Shown piece after piece: positions 10,891-23,795 of a stretch of 64,000 nucleotides of DNA (its first letter is position 1; the number at the start of each line of letters is the position of its first letter). Both the position numbers and the translations under genes were made by a program. The DNA comes from Azolla caroliniana (Eukaryota; Polypodiophyta): assembly GCA_043228905.1 (NCBI GenBank), contig JBHGNT010000022.1:2914001-2978000 (forward strand), in the 5' to 3' direction. Below the pieces are notes generated by a model. The model saw nothing but the letters and a program-made list of their open reading frames with translations. It was not told the DNA's origin and did no database searches.

Positions 10891-13088
10891 TGATCAAGGT
10901 GATCATCTTACACATGGTACTTTACGTATTTAGTATGTAACCATGCTTGATGATGTAAACTTAAGCCATCCATATGCCTACCATAAGCTTACATGAGACC
11001 ATTAGTACATATGCATTATGTAGTTTATATTATGTGTGCACATTGCATACAAGGTCATTGTTTAATTATGTCTCTTAATTGAAGAAAGAAAACTATCTTA
11101 CATTAAAGTTATTTAGAAGTCCATATTATGTATAAACATAACAAGGACATTGTTTTCTTACATCTTTTAGTTGAAGAAAGAAGTGACAACATGAAATTTC
11201 CTAATAGAAAACAGTCTACATTACAAAGTATATGTCGTAAGTTGTAACCGAAATTGCATCTATTATTTCCAAAAAAGAATATACTCCTTTAGTTAAAATA
11301 TACACAAACTCGATCCCTTTCTCGAGAAGGCCGAGCCAAGACTATCCTATCCTACACAAGAGATCTTGCTTATTTATCTTACACTTTCACATATGGCTCT
11401 AGCCATCCTTTCATGCACATCACCTACATTCACTATCCCACATGCCATGTCTTTCATGCCCCTCGTTCATCTAATGGGAGGGGGGAACAACCATTTGGGT
11501 ACTTCATACTTCCATATTATATCCATTCCATTTGATGCGGCCATCGGTGTAGTACACCATCGCTTTCGAAAATTCAGCCTCATTAGTTTTGCAGCATCGT
11601 TAGTACCATCAATCCGCTCATATTGAGCTCTTAGTGTAGTTATTAATGTGTGCCAAATTAGCTTAATCGGAAATTGCATCTATTATTAGTTTTGCTTAAA
11701 ATATGTATAAGGAATGTCTTTTGTTCTTTCAAATTTTGAAATGCCTTTGAGGGTTCATCTCAAGAATACATGAAAAGGAAATACATAGTCTATTCTTACA
11801 ATCAAGTGAGATCTTTATCATTCTTTTGATGATAGCCTCGCATTATATTACTTACAATTTCATTCATGATGTCAAGAAAACTATATTTTGCAAATGCACA
11901 CATACGACACCGCAAATAGGAAAATAATGATTGGATTTAGATTGACATTGTAACACAATAAATACTTTAATCAAATGTTTGCTACATGTAGTATAAATTA
12001 TTTAACATCTTCAAAAAATGTGTGCTCCATGTACAAAATCCAACATGACGTGCATATGTGCTTGCAAATGTTCAAGCAATTCTTACAATAACATAACACG
12101 ATATATTGGAATTATAGAATATTTATCGGGTGCAATGTTGGTCATATTTATATGTTCTCGAGTTTTAATACTTGTGTCATATAAGACTTATATGCCATGG
12201 TGTGACAAGAATCCCAATGAGGTATTTGAGAGCAAATTAATCCACGTGCCCCACAATATACAATATCAATTAGAATAAAACAACTTAATTTTTATGGCCA
12301 TTTCATTGATTTTGGTTCGAGAACGAGAGCTCCAATTGGGAAGGAAAAAGATCATTAGAGAATCATGAAAAAATAAGCACAAGTTTTACATGAAGGGATC
12401 TAGGTTCTTTAGTATGATACTAGAGCAACACAAACTTTTTATACGTGGAGAAATGAAGTGAAAATTTACTACCTCATTTGTGAGATTGCTTGGTCTGTGA
12501 GCTCCTTCACATCTTTGATGAAAGATCGAGCAAGAGATAAATAATACCCAAGATGGGTCTAGTTGCATAGGTAAGGTTGCTTGGGGGAGGTGACTTAGTA
12601 AGAAAGTGGTGCACTCAACCCCTATATTCCATAGTAGTGTCTAGAAAATGCACTAAAACTCAAATTATGTAGCATTCGTTTTTAAGAAGGTGGCTTACCA
12701 TTAGGATTACAACCTCAATACGGAAAGAGTATTTTGTGAAATCTCAAGAAAACGAGGGGTATTTTGGAAATCTTGAAATTCAAGTAGTAGTAGTAACATG
12801 GTTTGCAAGTGGGGATGAGTTGGAACCGAAGGGCCGACATTACACATTACTCCTAGAGATGAAAGAATGGATAGATAGAACTATCATTGAACGCAAACGA
12901 GGGATACAACAATGGGGATATTGGGAATTCATGTGACACAAGGGGTCCTCAGAATTCGACAAGGTTCCAAGAACATCAACCGGTGTATAATGCTGGGGGA
13001 TTTTAGATGATTTGTTAGAGGAAAATGATGAGGGAAATGTTTCTATGACACAAGGTGAGACCAAAACAGGCTGTGCTTATCATCCTCT

Positions 13089-13513
13089 TAACAATTAGCA
13101 ATGGTTCGATTCAAGAGTCTCAAACTCGAACCGTTTAAAAAAATTGAAACTTAAACTGAACTGAACCAAACCACAAAACCTTTTTAACCAAAACATTACA
13201 AAAAATTCAAGCTCAAATCAAATGTTGGAGACTTTCAAACCTTTAAACCGTTAAAACCGTGGTTTGATTTTGGTTTCCAAGTTAGTTCAAAATTCAGAAT
13301 TTCACATTTTAATTTTAAAAATTCTAAAATTTTCAATATTTCAAATATTATTATTTTTAAATTGATTGAACCGTAGTATCAAAAGGCTCGAATTGAACCG
13401 GACTGGTAAACCCACAAACCCAACCATTATACAAAAACCTGAACTTGAACCGAACCGTTTAAACCGTCAAGCTGCGGTTTCACGATTTAGTTTAGAAATG
13501 TTGCCGATTGTTA
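13089..13513. mobile_element. MITE-like inverted-repeat element, copy 2
   Basis: 425 bp, clearly related to the element at 5406-5914: the same AACCG-rich body, left end taacaattagcaatgg, right end gttgccgattgtta. Flanking octamers catcctct (13081-13088) and cggcctct (13514-13521) match at 6 of 8 bases, again consistent with an 8-bp target duplication. No coding capacity. Confidence 0.65.
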
Positions 13514-13745
13514 CGGCCTCTCGTGACATGGAGAGGTGAGTGACAGGTGGGTTCTTGGGGTGCACAGGCACGCCAAGCAAACGGAGTGTTGGCTTCTTTT
13601 CCTTGGTACTTCTTTGGGGGGGCAAAATTTGGAAGCTTGAGAGGGGCATTTTGGCAATTTTGGAAATTAGAGGGGTATTTCAGTAATTTAAAAAAATTGT
13701 GGGGCTATATTTGTCAATTCGGAAAATGCGAGGGGTATTTTGGCC

Positions 13746-13748
<3 letters not shown>

Positions 13749-13777
<29 letters not shown>
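13749..13777. repeat. (CT)n microsatellite upstream of RIK
   Basis: About 14 CT units, 175 bases before the RIK start codon. A second, interrupted CT block is at 13807-13820. Confidence 0.92.
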
Positions 13778-13781
<4 letters not shown>

Positions 13782-13915
13782 CTGTAGCCTGTGCCTGTGT
13801 CTGCCTTTCTCTCTCTCTGATCTTCACTGCTTCGCCATATCCTTTTGGCAGAGACAGACACACAGAGCTTCGGTTCGCCTTTGCACGTACATATCCTGGT
13901 TCCCGTTTCTTCACT

Positions 13916-13939
13916 CCCCCCCCCCCCCCCCCCCCCCCC
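13916..13939. repeat. 24-base C homopolymer 12 bases before the RIK start codon
   Basis: An uninterrupted run of C from 13916 to 13939 on the sense strand. The opposite strand is a G24 run able to form a quadruplex. Length may be affected by sequencing error. Confidence 0.85.
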
Positions 13940-13951
13940 TTTTCCAGCGAC

Positions 13952-16900
13952 ATGACAGAGGAAGCTACCGCTTCTGTGCAGATAAACACAGATTCAAACG
14001 CCTCTACTACCTCTACTAGACAAAGGTAAGCCACCTCCCCTTCGCTTTCCTGAGTTGTTTCAAATGATTGCGTACGTTCTTCGTTTCCTTCAGCGCGCCT
14101 GTAAACGCTTTGTTAAAAGTTGGTTAATTTAGTCATGGTAATCTAGCATTCCATACACAACCAACCGTTTCTGGAAGCAAAGATGGGAGAAAGATGAGGC
14201 TTATAAAAAATACCGAATTTTCCTATGAGATTAGAGAAGGTAGAGTGTAATACGGGGAAGATTTCTGGAATCATTAAGGTCTTGGTTCATCTCTGTATGT
14301 ATGTATGCATATATATAAATATCTGTGAATCGACTCATGCATAGGAAGTCCCTAAGCACGTTGCATGTAAATAATCATACGCTGAAGGTTTTTTATCAGG
14401 ATTAGAAAAGGGAGAGCTTATTAACAGTAAGATTTCTTGATCCATTTATATCTTGGATCGTCATTGTATGTATATAATACAAAATGAAATGGTCTTATGA
14501 GGAATAGAAAAGAGGGAGCTTAATATCACAATGATCACTTCAACTATTCATATCCTTGGTTCAACTTTGCAATCAGTCATACAGGAAAAGCCACATTTTT
14601 TTTAAGGGTTAGAATAGGGGGGGCTCTTTATCGAAATTGATGAACTATTCATATATTGGTTCACGTTTTATGTGTATAATAATCCATGAACATATTTTAT
14701 AAGGAGGAGCTTAATATCAAAACTATTTCTTGAACCATGCATATCCTGGTTCACCTTTTATGTACATCGTCATACATGATTTAATGCGTATCAAAAACAT
14801 CTCTTTGGTTTATATGTGTATGTATATTCGCACAACATGAAAGTACTTTATAAGGACTAAATTATGTCAAAAGATTTGTTGAACCATTTGCATCTTTATT
14901 CGTTTCATCTGGATATAAGCATACAGGAAAGTCTTTCATGAGAAAAGGGAGGGCTTTCTGTCAAAAATGTACTTTGAACAATTCATTTATTGGTGTGTAT
15001 GATCATATAGGATATGCTCGTCAAAGTTTTTTAGGCATAATTTTTGAAATACCTGTAATGCTACAGGTTTTCGTGCCTGAGTTTTTCAATCTCATACTAT
15101 AGAAAGATGGGAATTTTACTTTTGGTTCATGTGTGTACTATCAGTTGATGTGGATACATGCAAAGTTACACACATAAATATATACATTGATAATTCATGG
15201 ATGCAGCTTAATGTCGACAAGATTTCTTGATTTAATCATATATTTGCTCATCTTTGTATGTATGCAATTATATAGGATACGATTGTAAATAAATTCTTTG
15301 GCATCATTCTCAAAAATCTGTAATCATAGATTTTTCCATGGCGGAAATTTTCAACCACTCAGTAGAGCAAGGAGGTAACTCTAGCGTTACCTTTGTGTAT
15401 GTTATACTATGCATGCACATACATACAAATATGCATATGTATACTTGTATGGATGCATTGTTTATTTATATATGCATGGATATACGTTGAATATGAAACT
15501 GGTTTGTTGAACTTTTAGAGGTATTGGTAAAACGTCGATTGAACTACCAGTCTAGCTAAAATTTCTCAAATTTTGAGAAATCTTACATAAACAAAGAAAC
15601 ACCTCCTTAGGACTTAAGACTCACTAAGACTTAATTTTACATTCCAAAATTTATATCGTTCCTGAACAAGGAAGTTGACACCTGTTGGTGTCTTTTTCGA
15701 TATGATGTAGTAGAAATAAGAAGGCACTATACCTTAAGGCTTAGGTGTCTATTGGGAAGCAGATTTAAGGATCGTTGTATGAAAGTCTCCTAAATGCTAT
15801 TTTTATTATTATCTCTTATTTTTCACAATTTGCATTTATAGTTCCTGTTGGTGTCTTTTCGGTATGATGTATAAACAAGAAGGCGGTATAACTTAAGGCT
15901 CAGGTGTCTATTAGGAAGCAGATTTAGGGATCTTTGTGTGAAAGTCACCTAAATTCTAATTTTATTTTTATCTCTTATTTTTACAATTTATGTTTATAGT
16001 TCGACATACATGGTAGTCAGTTAGGACATATTGGATTAATATAAATAGTGAATAAAGCAACTTGTAATTGATTGGGAATTTTTTTTTGCCTAAATACCAT
16101 GGGACTTTAGTTTTAAGGTTAGGACATGTTAGATCGTTATAAGTAGAGAATAAAGCAATTGGTAAGTGTTTGGAAATTCCAGATTTAGGGTTTACATACC
16201 ATGATATGTAAATAATTAAGGTTATGACACATTTTGATAATAACAGAAATTGAGAATAAAGCAACATATAAGTGGTTGGAATTCACATTTTTAGTTCACA
16301 TACAATGAGAGCTAAGTTTTTAGATTAGATATATTGAAGCAATGAAGAATAAAGAAACTCATAAGCCTTTGGAAATTTCACATTTTTAGTCTACATACGA
16401 TGCAACTTAAGTTTAGGCTAGAACATATTGGATTAATGGAAAATAAAGAAACTTGTAAGTATATTGAGTGTTTTGGATTACTATAAGAGAGACTGTGAAA
16501 TGCCCTTGGGATTACTATAAGAGAGAGACTGTGAAAAAGGGGATGACTTGTCCATAAAGTTGCTTGAGGGGGTGATCAAGGGAATTCAGGGAAATAATGA
16601 AGACCCCAGTGGAATGAAAAGCTAGGGGTATTTGTGGAATGTAAAGTTATTGGTATTGGAATAATGAAAAACTCAGGGGTATTTTGAGAATTTTTCCCTT
16701 ACTATGAATAGAGAATAAAGAGGTCTGTAATTATGGTGAAATTTTCAGGAAGAAGCGGAAATGGGATCAGCCTGCTGAGTTTGTTTTGTCGGCAGCAGCA
16801 TCAACTACAAATTTGTTACCTTCTCTGCCAGGGATTGCACTTCCAGGAGTTTTCCCACTTGTTGGTGTATATTCGACGGTGTCCTCCACAACATCTGTAC

Positions 16901-19900
16901 AAATTCCTTCAATTGTACCGAATGTGCAACAAAATGCTGTGGCAATCGTTCAAAAGATAAACCAGGTCTCATGAGGGCCACTTTTTTAATCTTTGGAAGA
17001 CGTAGCAATGTACTATTAAGCGTTGCAGATTTACTATTTACTATTCCATGCATAGTGATACCCAGTTTTAATGGAGCTCTATTAATACATCCATCTATTA
17101 TCAATTGTTTAGAGAGCTCATTTTGCTTCATTTACCATTCTAGGATTTGGCTACTAAAGGTCTGTTGCCTCAAACTAAGATACAGGATGAACTCATTGCA
17201 AGGGAAATTGTTATTAATGATGCAGAACCTAGTGTACGATCCAAACTCACTAAACGCCAAACACAAGAAGAGGTGCACTATTCTTCATTTGCTGAGCTTA
17301 CTATTTTGGCAATGTTTTGTTTTAACAGGATTAGCTAACATATTAGTTCCTCCAGATCCAATCAAAAACTGGTGCAGTTGTCATAACAAGGTGGTTATAA
17401 GAACTTCTTTCCCATGTCATGCAGCCCTTTGTTTGTTCACGGACTTGGCACAGCTGATATACCTTGCTTGCTGACAACGATGTTGTGTTTCGTTGAACTT
17501 TTGTAGAGGGAAGTACAAGCCTCCTAATGGAATTGCTGACCAGGAGAAGCCTTTGTATTTGCACATATCAGCAGGCGTTCATGTAACATCTATAATTATT
17601 TTATGGAAAACTCTGAAGCATCCCTCAGTTTTTCCTTATTTCTTCAAATGCCCCTGCATTTTTTCTATTTTCCTAAATGCCCATACTCCACCAAATGAGA
17701 GAAAGAGGACGAATTGATTATATAATTGCTCAAATAACACATATATTTGAATAGATGATGATGAGTTGACATATAACTGCTCAAATATGGCAATTAATTT
17801 CTCTTTCAGTGGTTAACTAAGGGCATTTGAGGAAATACCAAAAACTTAGAGGCCATTGGGAACTAAGAAAAATGTAGGGGTATTTCAGAGGTTACTTTCC
17901 CGATATTTTTATTAGACTTTCCAAGTTTTAGCATTTTGCTATTCATTGAAATGCTCATTCTTTTGCAGCTTAAAGATACAGCTGACAGAATCAGAGCTGT
18001 TGATCAGGCTGCTGCCTTAGTGGAAGAAATGTTGAAGCAGGGTCGCCAAACATCAGGGGTGAGTTATGGACCTGTTCCTTTCTTTTTACATGTATTCCAT
18101 CTTCATCTAAAATTCGTTTCTTTCAACAGGCTTCGTCATTAACCACAGTTGTCTTTGTGGATTTTGAAGCTGGTTCACATCTTGATCTTGTCAATCGAAT
18201 ACGTGGACCTAATGTACGTTTAGCATTTTTCAAGCTGATATATACATGTGAAGATGAATGTTCTAAAACCTGGTTGGATCTTCTGAATTTGCATGAGGAT
18301 TGTTACTTGTAATGAGATTGTTCTGCTTTATCTTTGTCCTGTAAATTTTAATATCTTTATGACTTCGCCTGACATCTCCACATGTTTTGGGAGAAATTGT
18401 TTTTTTGTTTGTGTGCTGGCCTGGGGTTGGCTTCTGTATACCTGCAGGATCAGTTTATAAATCACATCATGAATGAAACAGGAGCATTGGTTCTTGTAAA
18501 AGGAGGTAGTTGTGAAACTCTTTCAAATGAAGGTATAAATGCTATTCCATTCTGTTATGATATTCCACGGTTCAACCTATTCATCCACAGAAATGGCTAT
18601 TTATTGAGATCTTGTATGGTATGTTATGTTTTGATTATGCAGATATTCCTCAGCCTCTGCACCTTCTCATTTCAGCTGACAATGCCAAGTGTCTAGACGA
18701 TGCTCGTGGTCTGGCTGTGCATCTGCTTGAAACAATTCGTTCCGAGTTCATTGGATCTAGGTAATGATAGCTTATCAAAACTTTAACTGTACATAAACTC
18801 TTAGGCTTGGCTTGAACATGGTTTGTAGAAACCTTGTATACTGCCAATTTATTATTAGTTTATAACTCTACATATGTGCATCTTTCAGTATTGCTTCGAT
18901 TGCCGAAGCTGGTCTAAGGCCATCTGCATTTTTTTTCCAGGCCTCCTTACTTTCCACCTCTCATGTCTTGCAATTTGCAGCCATCTCTTCAAGTTGGAGG
19001 TAACCTAGAGCAAGGAAGTGTACCGACCATCCCGATCGTGCCATCATCAAGTGCTTTAGCTATTCCAATTTTGCCTACTATAGATACAAGTGTTAATAGG
19101 TGAATGCAACAATATATCTTTAGAAAAACTCTGGAATACCCCCATTTTTCTTTATTTTCCCATGTGCCCCTAGTCTCTATTTCCCCGCCATCTCTTTGGA
19201 TCAAACCCAAATGAGGTGCATTTGAGGAAATAAAGGAAACGTCAATGGTATTTTGGATTTTTTACCTAAATGTTTAAAAGGACATACCATGTAGCATATA
19301 TGGGATGTATCTGAATTAACATGCACTTCGGCCATTAAAATACAGGTTAGGATCTATCAAAAACTACAGTGCTGTGCCTCCACCAAGACAACTTTTGGCT
19401 GACGGAGAAAGAACTTTGGTTGGATCGGATACATTGCCTGTAGGTCAACAACCAAAGCCAGATATTGAGGCTTTTACAGTTACCCCATTACCATATACAG
19501 CCATGTCAACACCACCGTATACAACAGGACCTGTTCAAATTTATCCACAGCAAAGTTATGGAATATATCCTCAGGCCTCTGGAGTAGGTTATAGTGCATA
19601 TACTGGATTGTACCCTCAAGCCTCTCCTTTGCAACAAGTCGCCCTTGCTTTGCAACGACCGCCAGTGAATCAATCTTCCGTTCAACCCTCATCTCTGCCT
19701 CTGCAATCTGAAACATACACCAGACCCTTGACAAGTATCATGACATGTCAATTGGAGAAGCAGGAGAAGCAAGAAAAGCAGCGTCGTAAGTTTCAAGAGT
19801 TGCCAGCTGTGAGAAAAGAACCTTCAATTGTTCAGGTAACGTTCTGCTACAGACATATACTTCTTCTGGATTTGAAATTCTACCGGTATTAACATTAACT

Positions 19901-22741
19901 GTTTTGATAACATTTGTTTACTAGATGCCGAAACCAAATTGTATTTCACCCATTTCATAACTTTAGTTTAAAAAATGTCTAAAAATGCTGATCAATTAAA
20001 ACAGATTCATCTTGTAGACTGTGGAGAGACACCTGTCTACGAGAGGGGAAATCCCCAAGACATTGGTTGATGCCAATAGGGCCAGCCATTTTTCTAGTGC
20101 AGGGAAACTTCCTAAGAAATAACGTGATACCGATGGAATAAATATAGTCTAATATCAAAATCATGCACTAGTGTGGTATGTAATTAATAAGGATGTAAGC
20201 ACTTAAATTACCATGCTTGTCATGTGTGTTGTCAAGTGTGAAGATCTAACCTCTGTAGAAAAGCCATACCTAGACGTAGCTTACAAAATTCTTCCCTCTT
20301 ATGCCTGTAGATATCAGAATATAACGTGCCCAGTAGGGGTGATTCAGATGCAGATACTAATGGATCCAGAGAATCTGGACTCACATTTGTGTTAAGTGAG
20401 CAGATACTATGCTACCTAGATTGATGGACATTTTGGGAGAATGACCACCAATCCCCTCGTGGAGTCATACCCTCCATAAGGTAAAAGCTTTGGTTAGCTA
20501 TCTGTTCTACTTCAATAGCGTTTCACAGAAGTATAGAATCATGTAACTTTATTGGATCTCATAGACCACTTTATTGTCTTATTATTATTATTTTATCTCG
20601 CATATCCTTTTATGCATATTGAATTTGTAAGCCACGAGTAGCCTTTTAAAGAATATACACATTGGGTTTTCGAATCTGACTGCCTTTCCATTGTAATGGT
20701 GATCCATCCAAACTTGATTTACTGAGTAATCTGAACCTGCCGTTCAAGTATGCAGTCTCTATGTATGCTGTGAAAGCCTAAGATTGTAAGAAAGATTCTT
20801 ACGACTAATGATTCTTTCAGTTACATTCATTTGGGACAAAGTGATAATGGTTACAACATTCAAGCTTTCTAATTGTAAGAATTAGAACCTTTTGATTTGT
20901 TGTGATGTACTTTTTGTTAGTATATACCATCCAAGGTTGGGTTGCATTTAGTTTTGCTCTATATAAATCTAAGCCCTGAAATCAGAATCTTAAGGAATTA
21001 CGTCAGCTGATTGATGAATTAAGCTTGCAGTGGAGATCCTTCTACGTAGGCAGCCTCTTGATCATGGAGAGGTCAATCATTCAGGGAAAAACAACTCTAC
21101 TATGTGTACTAGTGTGGACATCAGAAAGAAAAACTCGGGAAAAACACAATGGCCCTAATTATGTATGTGTTTCTATCTTTCCAGAAGCTGGCGACTGTTG
21201 TATTTGATCGGAAAAGTTACTTCCTGAAGTTTTGTTTCAATAAATCAACGTGTATCATTTGTTATTTCTTTCATCATTTTTTATCAAATATTTTATTTTT
21301 ACTATATAGACCTAGCTAACAAATGTTGACTGGCTTTGTATGTTACCACACTAATATCAATATTTGATGGAGCATCCTACTGTAACATGGTTTTCTGTTG
21401 GGATTTGTGTTTCTCATTATTTTATGGGAGAAATCCTGAGATATCTCCAATTTTTTCTCCATTTTCTCCCGTGAGGTTTCATTTACCCAAATGCTCTTCG
21501 TCACCCACAAAATAGAGAAAAAGGGGATACTTTATGTTAGTGGCCTCACTTCATGCCAGTTGCCACATCAACAATGCCAATCCTTGCCCATCTTTTCCTC
21601 TCCTATCTTTTCTATGAATCCTTGTCTATCTTTCCCTCTAAATACTTACCTTTTCATCTGAATCACAAAAGGCCTTCTGAAGATTTCTGTAAATATTTTG
21701 GTGTGGCATCTATATGAGTAGATGCCCTCTTTGTCCCACCAACCTTAGCATATTGGATCCCCCCATGACGGATAGATTTAGATTGCAGCAATTTCAATTA
21801 CAATGATGAGGCACTACATTTGTTTGTTGGCTTTTGATGAAAGCCATTTAGTTATTGGAAGGTAGAGTAGAAAGACATTTTTCTTTTGCCACTTGTATTG
21901 AAGAGTTAACATGAACATTGTAATCTTTTATTGGATAAAAATTGGCTAGTATGGTCTTTTAGGGACGTTAATTTGTCATTTTCTATTGTCAGCTGTCAGT
22001 ATCTGAGAGTTCTCTCCAATCGAATCTGTCCTTCTTTCTTAATCAATTGCTTATTTTTTGTCCCTCTCTTTATTCTGTTTTGTGTGACTACCTTAAACTG
22101 TCTACTGATTCTTACGCTTTCACCATGGAATTGCCCAAATAGGGCATATATTTGAGAAGAGGGGAATGTTTTTCCCAAGGGCAGTAAGGGTAGTACTGGA
22201 AACATAGGTATTTGGCAAATGGAAAGAAAAAACTCTGGGGTATTAAGTCGTTTTCTCCTTTATTTATTTGGCCCCATACCATGATTATAATTTTTCAGGC
22301 AGTGTCTATGGATATGAGAGAACAACGGTTATATAAACAACAAGACATGCCACCACCTCTAACAGTACCTTCAGCACCTCCTAGTAGCATGCCACCGCCA
22401 CCTCCAAGACCGAGGTCTCCCACACAATCATTTACACCCATAAATACAAGCACATGTAACTCATCAACATCAAAGACGATTTCTGCCCGAACAGCGGGTG
22501 ATATCAAACCAGAGGCATCAGGTTTGCCAACCTTTTTATATTGAAACTCTATTTTGTTGGCTGTGTAGAAACAAGGTCTGTAATACATCGTTCATTTTTA
22601 TTGGTTATAATAGGGATTAAACTAGTTGAGTATGGAGAAGATGAGGATGAAGAGGATAGTGATGTTGAAACCAATCATTCAATCGAAGATAGCAAGAGCA
22701 AAAAACCCTATTCGAATGGGAAGCCCTTTTGGGCTGTGTAA
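13952..22741 (+). CDS. RIK: RIK-like KH-domain protein (rough sheath 2-interacting KH protein)
   Basis: Thirteen coding exons: 13952-14025, 16749-16965, 17144-17272, 17356-17390, 17507-17582, 17969-18058, 18130-18213, 18448-18532, 18643-18760, 18941-19099, 19346-19835, 22299-22521, 22614-22741. Together 1908 nt, 635 aa, in frame throughout with GT-AG introns. Exon 1 to 2 joins TRQR to KKRKWDQPAEFVL. IQDELIAREIVINDAEPSV, RSKLTKRQTQEE, TGAVVITRGKYKPPN and KPLYLHISAG form a KH-like domain (about residues 100-175). A second KH-like stretch is VNRIRGPNDQFINHIMNETG and PQPLHLLISADNAK. VPPPRQLL, a Tyr/Pro/Gln-rich part, a polyproline segment (MPPPPPRPRSP) and an acidic tail ending KPFWAV follow. Known family members bind RNA in the nucleus and associate with the AS1/RS2 and HIRA pathway of KNOX silencing; that role is transferred by homology. 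The start MTEE was chosen by family N-terminus; the frame stays open upstream through low-complexity DNA. Confidence 0.95.
14250..15280. repeat. Highly diverged repeat array in RIK intron 1
   Basis: At least eight copies of a block resembling ttgaaccattcatatcct followed by tggttca and tttatgtat, at about 14270, 14440, 14540, 14640, 14730, 14880, 14970 and 15225. Spacing varies from 90 to 250 bp, and each block is often followed by a catacagga-like end. The array is old and intron-confined. Confidence 0.55.
15678..15998. repeat. 163-bp tandem duplication in RIK intron 1
   Basis: Copies begin at about 15678 and 15841. Both read cctgttggtgtctttt, cttaaggct, aggtgtctatt and gaagcagattta, then tttattatc-like sequence. 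Divergence is moderate. Confidence 0.85.
16021..16470. repeat. About 100-bp tandem array, five units, in RIK intron 1
   Basis: Units start near 16021, 16120, 16222, 16321 and 16419. Each follows the pattern (t)taggacatattggatta, agaataaagcaact, gtaagtgtttgg, then a variable tttacatac segment. The period is 99-102 bp, directly following the 163-bp duplication. Confidence 0.8.
17605..17900. mobile_element. MITE-like inverted-repeat element in RIK intron 5
   Basis: The left end ggaaaactctgaagcatccc is inverted at the right end as ggggtatttcagaggttactttcc-like sequence. Internal arms also pair (cttcaaatgcccc with gggcatttgaggaaat). Non-coding, about 296 bp, wholly inside the intron between exons 17507-17582 and 17969-18058. 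Confidence 0.6.
19121..19268. mobile_element. MITE-like inverted-repeat element in RIK intron 10
   Basis: A shorter relative of the intron 5 element: aaaaactctggaataccccca at the left and caatggtattttggattttt at the right form the inverted ends. Internally cccatgtgcccc pairs loosely with ggtgcatttgagg. Confidence 0.5.
21426..22260. mobile_element. MITE-like inverted-repeat element in RIK intron 11
   Basis: About 835 bp. The left end gggagaaatcctgagatatc and right end ctctggggtattaag + cgttttctcct are imperfect inverted copies with the same (t)ctggggtatt core as the elements in introns 5 and 10. The interior has no reading frame of note. Confidence 0.45.
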
Positions 22742-23795
22742 GGCAAGTTTGTGCACAGGAAATTTAAGATCCTTTTTACATCTTCCTATCTCACTTCTTA
22801 ACATAGTCTTATATCTTACCAAAGCAGTTTGTATTGGTAACGACATCTATGAGCTGGTCAGTGTATATTTCAGTTGCTAATTTGAGGGAATTGTCTCAAG
22901 TTCGCATGTAAAAGCATCAACATCTAATCTAGGGCATTTATTTATTATTGTTTATGGTCTTCAAAGTGTTAAGGCAGTCCGCGCAGAATCACAATGCTGA
23001 ATTCCTTGGACCATCTATATATGAATGTTTCGCTGGAGCAATGAAGACGAACTAATGGTGGTGAGTTGAACCTTTATTAAAGGTACCTGCGTGCAAATCA
23101 AGGTGTACATGTGCACGCAGTCAATGAGATCCACCAATCGAAAATTATTGCTCAACATGGTCCGGACCTAAGCATCCCCTCAAATAAGTCGAGAATCTAG
23201 ATTTCAAATGATCTTATAACTCTTATGTACAATGTTGTCATCAATTGCCTAAGCAATTTCAAAGGCTAGGTTATTATATCCTCTACTTCGGTTGTCTAAT
23301 TCCCTCCACGCTTATTTTATTTTATCTCGTGGAGTTATCCATGCTTAGGATGTGCACACATTGTAAGCAACCTAGAGCCCCTCCCACATGCATACTTCAA
23401 AGAATACCAAGATCATTTTGTAACAAAATCTCCAAAAAATGAGATGGTAGTATAGATTCTACCAGTGTTATGGAAGAGTTTTTCTATCTCATGGTTGGGC
23501 ATCTATCTCTAATGCAATTTCTAGAAAGTCATGAAGTATAGATTCTGGTTTTTGATGTTGGAGACAATTTTGGAACTTTGAAAATTTAATGTTGCATATT
23601 AAAATGATAAGCAATAACCCATGTGCCACCAGTTGCAAATCAAATATGAGTTTGGAAACAAAATGGTGAAGAGATCTGTGATTGGAAATTTTCAAAAGGA
23701 TAAAAGGGGCCTGAATAAGATGTTGACTTTACATCATTGCTTATTGTTTAGATTAGATATCATGATAGTCTCATGAGTTTGCACTGTAGTGTTTT

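Larger units (their letters stand above)
9348..13088. other. Intergenic region between RPA49 and RIK
   Basis: AT-rich spacer of 3.7 kb. It contains the RPA49 3' UTR (not delimited), a 113-bp tandem duplication, a diverged 120-bp duplication, and at 11080-11240 a weaker repeat of gaagaaagaa/ttacat-type sequence. Short open frames at 11366-11679 on both strands match nothing I recognise. No tRNA or rRNA gene was seen. Confidence 0.6.
13514..13951 (+). promoter_or_regulatory. RIK upstream/5' UTR region, low complexity
   Basis: Contains four spaced repeats of an (a/g)aggggtatttt(g/t)g-type motif between 13620 and 13745. These are followed by a CT microsatellite and a 24-base C tract directly before the RIK start codon. 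The pyrimidine-rich strand is the sense strand, as is common in plant 5' UTRs. The transcription start cannot be placed. Confidence 0.45.

Noticed and set aside
11366-11679. Opposed open frames in the RPA49-RIK spacer
   Set aside because: Both strands open over the same stretch, no recognisable motif, and stops soon beyond. I could not support a gene.
13547-13951. Upstream extension of the RIK frame to an ATG at 13547
   Set aside because: The added residues come from motif repeats, a CT microsatellite and a C run, and family N-termini begin near MTEE.
19836-22298. Search for an extra RIK exon in the long intron 11
   Set aside because: Exons 11 and 12 are both phase 0 and join cleanly. No stretch in between resembles the family protein.
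22295-22588. Glycine-rich minus-strand frame
   Set aside because: Antisense of the polyproline exon of RIK.
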